38,213 bases of DNA from contig JADHTP010000003.1 in the NCBI GenBank assembly GCA_016784945.1, forward strand, positions 1 through 38,213. Direction: 5' to 3'. This stretch comes from Deltaproteobacteria bacterium (GTDB lineage Bacteria > Myxococcota_A > UBA9042 > DTJE01). The notes beneath the pieces are model-generated. The model was not told the DNA's origin, ran no database searches, and saw nothing but the letters and a program-made list of their open reading frames with translations. Made by a program: the position numbers and the translations under genes. This document shows, piece by piece, positions 33,077 to 38,213 of this stretch (the first letter of the stretch is position 1; each line of letters starts with the position of its first letter).

Positions 33077-34455
33077 TTGCCCACCACCTGAATGTCGTCC
33101 AGGTACACGCCTTCATAAGTGTTGGCGAATCCGTTGACCGTGTCGAACACGAAGGCGACGGCCACGGTGTCTCCCGTATAGAACGCGAGGGACACGTTCA
33201 CCGGAACAAAGGCCCCCGCCGTGTTGGCGAACTGGGGGTACTGGGCCGACGACCACACCGTTGATTCCTGCCCGTCGAGGATCACCACCACGGACAGGAC
33301 GTCCGATGAGGCCACCAGTTCCGTTTCCTTCCACAGCTGGAACCGGAGTTCGGGCTCCAGGGTCTTGGTCAGGTCCAGTTCCGCGAAAACCGCCTTGCCG
33401 CCTACGGGCGTCTGGACGTCCACGTCGTAGGTGTGGGCCGCGGGGTCGCCGAAGTACAGGCTGGACGGTGGGCTGGCCGCGCGATGGGAGTCCACCACCC
33501 AGCCGGGCCCGGCACCGTAAAGCGCAGAAACGGTGAAGCCGCCCAGGCTGCCGTCGTCGAAATCCACGGTCAGCACCGAAGTGGTGCAGCACTCGGGCGA
33601 GGAAACGAGGGTGATCACGCACTCCCCCTTGTCACTGCCCACGGGGATCACGCAGGTGCCCACCTTGCAGGGATCGGTCACCTGGCAGTCCGGGTCGCCG
33701 GTGCAGCACGCCCCCACGGCCGCGTGTTCACAGTACAGGCTCACGCACACGTCCGACGTGCAGGCGTTCCCGTCGTCACATTCCTGGTCATCGGCGCAGC
33801 ACCCCGGGACCTCGGTGTACTCGCAGGCCCCCTTGTCGTTGCAGGTGCCGTCCTTTGTGCAGGGGTCGTCGTCCACGCAGTCTTCGTCGATCTGGCAGCA
33901 ACCGGTGTTGACCCACATACACTTCCCGTCCTGGCAGAAATCGTCGGTGCAGGGATTGGAGTCGTGGCAGTCCAGGTCCTTGCCGCAGCAGTCGCCGCCC
34001 ACCAGGACCGTGTAGGTGCACTTGTTGTTGAAGCAGTCGTCCAGGGTGCAGTCATTGCCGTCGTCGCACTGGGACGCCTTGGTGCAGCATGCCGGGTCCG
34101 GGACATCGTACTGGCATGCGTAGGAGTAGCATGTGTCCGTGGTGCAGGGGTTCTTGTCGTCACAGTCGGCGGGTTCGAGGCAGCACAGTGGTTTGTGCTC
34201 GTACACGCAATTGCCGCCTACGCAGACATCGTCGGTGCACAGGTTGTTGTCGTCGCAGTTCCGCAGGGTGAACTCGCATTTTCCGCCGACGCATGACGGA
34301 ATGGTGCAGGGATCGCCGTCGTCGCACTGTGACATGGACAGGCACTCGGGCGGTGGCCCGGGATCCGGCGTGGTGTTGATTTCGTCGCCACCTCCGCACC
34401 CGACCCAGATCAGGACCAGGGACAGGACGGCACACTTCCCTGTCGATGCGATCAT
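33067..34455 (-). CDS. Lipoprotein with tandem Cys/Asp repeats (CDDGxxCTxDxC)
   Basis: MIASTGKCAVLSLVLIWVGCGGGDE lipobox; repeats CDDGDPCT, CDDNNLCTDDVC, CDDKNPCTTDTC, CDDGNDCTLDDC, CDDGNACTSDVC. Confidence 0.8.
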   Translation of the reverse strand: MIASTGKCAVLSLVLIWVGCGGGDEINTTPDPGPPPECLSMSQCDDGDPCTIPSCVGGKCEFTLRNCDDNNLCTDDVCVGGNCVYEHKPLCCLEPADCDDKNPCTTDTCYSYACQYDVPDPACCTKASQCDDGNDCTLDDCFNNKCTYTVLVGGDCCGKDLDCHDSNPCTDDFCQDGKCMWVNTGCCQIDEDCVDDDPCTKDGTCNDKGACEYTEVPGCCADDQECDDGNACTSDVCVSLYCEHAAVGACCTGDPDCQVTDPCKVGTCVIPVGSDKGECVITLVSSPECCTTSVLTVDFDDGSLGGFTVSALYGAGPGWVVDSHRAASPPSSLYFGDPAAHTYDVDVQTPVGGKAVFAELDLTKTLEPELRFQLWKETELVASSDVLSVVVILDGQESTVWSSAQYPQFANTAGAFVPVNVSLAFYTGDTVAVAFVFDTVNGFANTYEGVYLDDIQVVGKCQ

Positions 34456-34515
34456 GCTTTTCCACCTGATGGACCAGTTCGAATGATAGCAGTTCATTTC
34501 TCGATGAGCGACCAA

Positions 34516-34529
34516 ACGATCGACGATCA
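34516..34529. repeat. Heptad repeat ACGATCR x2
   Basis: ACGATCG ACGATCA, intergenic. Confidence 0.45.
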
Positions 34530-34624
34530 TCGTGGCCAGCGCCTTCCGCCCTTCTGGTGACACCATCGGGCAATTGGGAATATCATTGTCCGGTTCGGGC
34601 GAACTGGGCCCGAGTACAGCAGGT

Positions 34625-35179
34625 ATGCCAATGGATTTGTCCTTACGGCTCGCGATTCCCAAGGGACGGCTCGAAGGCGCCGTCCTCGAATTGCTGGATG
34701 ACATCGGCCTCGACCCGGGCCGGAACGCCCGTTCCTATCGCCCCTCGGTGACGGCGCCCGATATTGCCGTCAAGATGTTCAAGCCCCAGAACATCCCGGA
34801 TCTGGTGGGCCTGGGATCGGCCGATGCGGGATTCACCGGTGGGGACTGGGTGGCCGAATCGGGCGCAGACGTGACCGGCGGCCGGGTGGTCAAGGGGACG
34901 CAGTTCGTGGGCCTGCGCGACGCGGGCAATCCCGTGGACCTGGCGGCCCGCTATTACCGGGAGGGCGCCGACGAGATCTTCTTCCTGGACATCACCGCCA
35001 GCGTGGATGGTCGGGATATCACCCTGGACGTGCTGCGGTCCGGGGCCGAGAAGGTGTCCGTGAATACGGCGGCCGTCAAGGACCCGTCCCTGGCGGCCTC
35101 CATTTTCCATTTCGGCGAGTACACCGTGGGGGACGTGAAAGAGTACCTGATCAGTGGCGGTGTGCCGGTGAGACTGTAA
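34625..35179 (+). CDS. In-frame HisG(N-terminal)-HisF(partial) mosaic ORF
   Basis: [18 protein letters not shown]...[11 protein letters not shown] (HisG) followed by [80 protein letters not shown] (HisF pieces). Confidence 0.85.
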   Translation: MPMDLSLRLAIPKGRLEGAVLELLDDIGLDPGRNARSYRPSVTAPDIAVKMFKPQNIPDLVGLGSADAGFTGGDWVAESGADVTGGRVVKGTQFVGLRDAGNPVDLAARYYREGADEIFFLDITASVDGRDITLDVLRSGAEKVSVNTAAVKDPSLAASIFHFGEYTVGDVKEYLISGGVPVRL

Positions 35180-35194
35180 GGCAGGAGAGTATTC

Positions 35195-36418
35195 ATGCTG
35201 GTTCCGAGCATCGACTTGATGGACGGCAAGGCGGTCCAGCTCAAACACGGAAAGGAGAAGGTCCTGGAAAGAACCGATGTGCTGGAACTGGCCGAGCGGT
35301 TCGGGCGCGTGGGCGAAATCGCCGTGGTGGACCTGGACGCCGCCATGGAGAAGGGTGACAACGAGGAACTGATCCGGAAGATCGTCCGCGTGGCGGCCTG
35401 CCGGGTGGGCGGCGGAATCCGGACGGAAGACCACGCACGACGCCTGCTCCGGGCCGGGGCACACCGAGTGATCATCGGGACGGCGGCGTCCCGGGAGTTC
35501 CTGTCCCGCCTGCCCCGCCACCGGGTCATCGTGGCCCTGGATTCCATCAAGGGCGACGTGGTCACGGAAGGCTGGACCCGGTCCACGGGCAAGACACCCG
35601 TGGAACAGATGCAGATCCTCGCTCCCCATTGCAACGGGTTCCTGTGCACCTTCGTGGAAACAGAGGGGACCATGGAAGGAATCCCCATGGAACGGGTGAA
35701 AGAACTGGCCTCCGCCACCAAGCTGCCCCTCACCGTGGCCGGGGGCGTGAAGGGTCTGGACGAAGTGGTGGCCATCGACAAGGAGGGCGTGGACGTTCAG
35801 GTGGGCATGGCAATCTACACGGGCGCCATGGACGTGTCCGACGCCTTCGTGTCCTGCGTGGACTTTTCCAAGGGGCTGGTCCCCACGGTGGTCCAGGACG
35901 GGAACGGTCAGGTCCTGATACTGGCCTATTCCAGCCCCGAGTCCCTCAAGCAGGCCATTGAAACGGGCCGTGGCACCTATTACTCCCGGTCCAGGGAATC
36001 CCTGTGGGTCAAGGGCGAAACGTCGGGCAATACCCAGGGCCTGGTCCGGGTCATGGCCGACTGCGACCGGGACGCTCTCCTGTTCGTGGTGGATCAGAAG
36101 GGGATGGCCTGCCACCGGGGCACCTATTCGTGCTTTGACGGGGGTGAAAAGCAGTTCAACCTCGGGACTCTCTTCGACGTGATCATGGAGCGACGGCAGA
36201 GTCCCCGGCCCGGTTCCTACACGTCCTTCCTGTTCGAGAAAGATGACCGCATCCCCCGCAAGCTCAACGAAGAGGTGTACGAACTGCTGACGGCCCAGAG
36301 CCACGACGACGTGGTCTGGGAGGCGGCGGACGTGCTGTACTTCATGCTGACCTACGCGGCGAAACGCGGGGTTGCCCTGGAAGAAATCGTGGTGGAGCTG
36401 CGGGGCAGGGAACGATGA
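35195..36418 (+). CDS. Fused HisA-HisI-HisE histidine biosynthesis protein
   Basis: HisA-like MLVPSIDLMDGKAVQLKHG...VVDLDAAM...VGGGIRT...GWTRSTG; HisI-like YSRSRESLWVKGETSGNTQ...ADCDRDALLFVV; HisE-like LFDVIMERR...KLNEEVYELL...EAADVLYFML. Confidence 0.88.
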   Translation: MLVPSIDLMDGKAVQLKHGKEKVLERTDVLELAERFGRVGEIAVVDLDAAMEKGDNEELIRKIVRVAACRVGGGIRTEDHARRLLRAGAHRVIIGTAASREFLSRLPRHRVIVALDSIKGDVVTEGWTRSTGKTPVEQMQILAPHCNGFLCTFVETEGTMEGIPMERVKELASATKLPLTVAGGVKGLDEVVAIDKEGVDVQVGMAIYTGAMDVSDAFVSCVDFSKGLVPTVVQDGNGQVLILAYSSPESLKQAIETGRGTYYSRSRESLWVKGETSGNTQGLVRVMADCDRDALLFVVDQKGMACHRGTYSCFDGGEKQFNLGTLFDVIMERRQSPRPGSYTSFLFEKDDRIPRKLNEEVYELLTAQSHDDVVWEAADVLYFMLTYAAKRGVALEEIVVELRGRER

Positions 36419-36615
36419 AGCGCGTGCACTACAGCGAACTGAACGCCGGGTTGCTGGCCCCCGCGAAGCCCGACCCGGACGTGTCAAAGGCCGTGATGGC
36501 CATTTTCGACACCGTGGAATCCGAAGGGGACGACGCGGTCCGGCGATACGCCGGGAGTCTGGACGGCCCGGGCCGAGGGTCTTTTCGGCTACGAAGCCGC
36601 GGCCAGGCGTCGCCA
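36415..36615 (+). pseudogene. hisD: hisD remnant: N-terminal ~50 codons joined to the last ~15 codons with frame change
   Basis: DPDVSKAVMAIFDTVESEGDDAVRRYAGSLDG resembles HisD N-terminus; another frame reads AEGLFGYEAAARRRQ* resembling HisD C-terminus (AEGL..Ha.a...R). Confidence 0.7.
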
Positions 36616-36655
36616 GTAGTCCGGCAGGAGAATCCAGAAAACTGAGGGTTGGCGT

Positions 36656-37594
36656 CTAACGACGGCCGTACCTGGTGCGCAACACCAGGGCCGCCACGAC
36701 CCAGGTGAGGAACAGCCACGGTAGGCCGCTCATGGGGCGGGGACCGGCGGTGCATCCGATGTCGCCACCGTCACCGGCTGCCGCCTTTTCTTCGGGGGCG
36801 GGGGACGTGGGGTCCTGGGGGCTCCCTGTGCCGTCGTTCTGGGAACCGCCCAGGCTGGCAAAGGCACTGTCCGGCGAGGATTCGGACCCCTGGTAGCCCG
36901 CACCGGACCAGCCGCCGGGAAGGCAGGCCTTATCGCCCGGGTCGTCGCATTCACAGGGCGGGCAGTCGCATTCTGGGACCTCGGGACAGTCGTCGTCGGC
37001 GGGACAGACCATCCCCGTGCACACGCACGGGGCGCATCCGCAGGGGACGGGGATCGCCTCGCACTCCCATCCGTCCGGGCAGTCGGACACGTCTTCACAG
37101 GCCTGCTGGGCGGGCATGCACCAGGCACCATCCACTTCGCACTGCTCCTGGAAGTCGTCTGGATTGCAGTCACATTCGATGACTTCAGGGCAATCGCAGG
37201 GCGGGCACTCGACGTCCGGTGGGCAGGTGGGACAGGCGCAGGCCGAGCAGGCGCATCCCGACCCCTGGCAGGATTCTACTTCCACGCATTCGAACCCGGC
37301 CTCACAGTCGTCGTCCTTGGTGCATTCCACCGGGTCGTACCGGCACATCTTTACCGTCTTGGTTTCACAGGGTTCGGGTTCGGGACAGGGGTCGCACTGG
37401 CACGGCGGGCACTCTCCTTCCGGGGGACAGAGGCAGGGGCAGGGCGGGCAGTCCGGCGCCGTGGCGCAGGGCAAGGTGACCTCTTCACACTGGAATCCGT
37501 AGGGGCAGTCCGCGTCAACGGTGCAATCGTCATCGGCCATGGCCGTCATCGGCACCGCCATCAGCAGGGCCGTCATGAACACCCGGATCTTCAT
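36656..37594 (-). CDS. Secreted Cys/Pro-rich surface protein with MYXO-CTERM-like C-terminal sorting signal
   Basis: Signal peptide MKIRVFMTALLMAVPMTAMA; Cys-rich; C-terminus GCTAGPRPMSGLPWLFLTWVVAALVLRTRYGRR (Cys + TM + Arg). Confidence 0.8.
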   Translation of the reverse strand: MKIRVFMTALLMAVPMTAMADDDCTVDADCPYGFQCEEVTLPCATAPDCPPCPCLCPPEGECPPCQCDPCPEPEPCETKTVKMCRYDPVECTKDDDCEAGFECVEVESCQGSGCACSACACPTCPPDVECPPCDCPEVIECDCNPDDFQEQCEVDGAWCMPAQQACEDVSDCPDGWECEAIPVPCGCAPCVCTGMVCPADDDCPEVPECDCPPCECDDPGDKACLPGGWSGAGYQGSESSPDSAFASLGGSQNDGTGSPQDPTSPAPEEKAAAGDGGDIGCTAGPRPMSGLPWLFLTWVVAALVLRTRYGRR

Positions 37595-37606
37595 AGGACA
37601 CCTCCC

Positions 37607-38164
37607 TTATTCCAGGTCCGCCGTCAGCATGGCTTCCACCGCAATACTAACGAATTCTTCCTGGGTCAGCCCCAGACCCTCGAACTGGCCGATCCGCTCA
37701 CGGCTGATCTTGGCGGCGAATCGCCTTTCCTTGATGCGTTTCCGCACGGATTTTGGTTTCACGTCCGCCAGCTTCTTCGATGGCAGGATCAGGGCGGTCG
37801 CGAACACCAGTCCCGAGATGGATTCGCCGGCGGTCAACGCGAATTCTAGGGGGGTCTTGCAGGGGATGCCCAGTTCGTCGCCGTTGTGGGACAGGATGGC
37901 GTCCAGGCCTTCTTTGGGGTAGTCCAGGTCGTTGAGGATCGCCACGGTCCGGAGTCCGTGGAGTTTCGGATCACCGTCCACCAGTTCCAGGTCCAGGTCA
38001 TGGAGCAGGCCGGTGATCCCCCACAACTCTTCGTCGTGTTCCAGTCGGTGTGCCAATCCCCGCAGGATGGCCTCGGAGGCCAGGCAGTGCTTGCGCGTGT
38101 AATCGACCTTCAGGTACCTGTTCAGGAGCGTAACGGCTTCGTCGCGCGTGGGCAGTCTGGACAT
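37607..38164 (-). CDS. HD-domain (HDIG-like) phosphohydrolase-family protein
   Basis: RKHCLASEAILRGLAHRL...WGITGLLHDLDLE...AILSHNGDE. Confidence 0.8.
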   Translation of the reverse strand: MSRLPTRDEAVTLLNRYLKVDYTRKHCLASEAILRGLAHRLEHDEELWGITGLLHDLDLELVDGDPKLHGLRTVAILNDLDYPKEGLDAILSHNGDELGIPCKTPLEFALTAGESISGLVFATALILPSKKLADVKPKSVRKRIKERRFAAKISRERIGQFEGLGLTQEEFVSIAVEAMLTADLE

Positions 38165-38213
38165 GGCGGCCTCCTCGTGCGGTCAAGTCTATCACAGCGA
38201 TCCCGGGGGGCGC

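Noticed and set aside
31863-33116. ORF extending upstream of ThiD to 417 aa
   Set aside because: N-terminal 168 residues are out-of-frame sequence of the adjacent membrane protein; ThiD starts at MKPVVLVVAGFDPSGG (32612).
34643-36487. 614-aa minus-strand ORF across the his genes
   Set aside because: Antisense to clear HisA/HisI/HisE sequence; low-complexity HGQ-rich shadow frame.

Overview
This is a GC-rich, gene-dense window with no rRNA, tRNA or CRISPR seen. It appears to come from a Myxococcota/Deltaproteobacteria-like genome, based on many lipoproteins, Cys/Asp-rich repeat proteins, a MYXO-CTERM-like tail and a MopE-type motif. About 25 coding regions can be supported. They include: GcvH-like, atypical kinase, CapK-like adenylate-forming enzyme, NhaC antiporter, TIKI/ChaN-like lipoprotein, PlsC-like acyltransferase, secreted C1 cysteine peptidase, AttH/CrtC-like protein, an operon of amidohydrolase_2 / HHxxxD acyltransferase / lipoprotein hydrolase / RND exporter, VTT membrane protein, 2054-aa alpha-2-macroglobulin, MopE-sulfatase membrane protein, ThiD, a fused HisA-HisI-HisE, and an HD-domain protein. 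The most interesting non-standard signals are: (1) a 167-bp near-perfectly centred imperfect palindrome with CTAGTG(T/A)CCTGTC ends that supplies the stop codons of both flanking convergent genes; (2) a 68-bp mini-element with 15-bp terminal inverted repeats and a perfect 10-bp direct repeat on each side; (3) heptad-period repeats confined to intergenic DNA at eight places; (4) a series of gene 'scars': an in-frame HisG-HisF mosaic with internal deletions, hisD reduced to its two ends, an rfbB remnant, a truncated RND gene facing a truncated lipoprotein gene, a truncated YhhN and a Cys-rich gene remnant; (5) a possible undescribed lipid assembly/export locus at 11.6-19.6 kb. All family assignments come from reading motifs; no database search was run.
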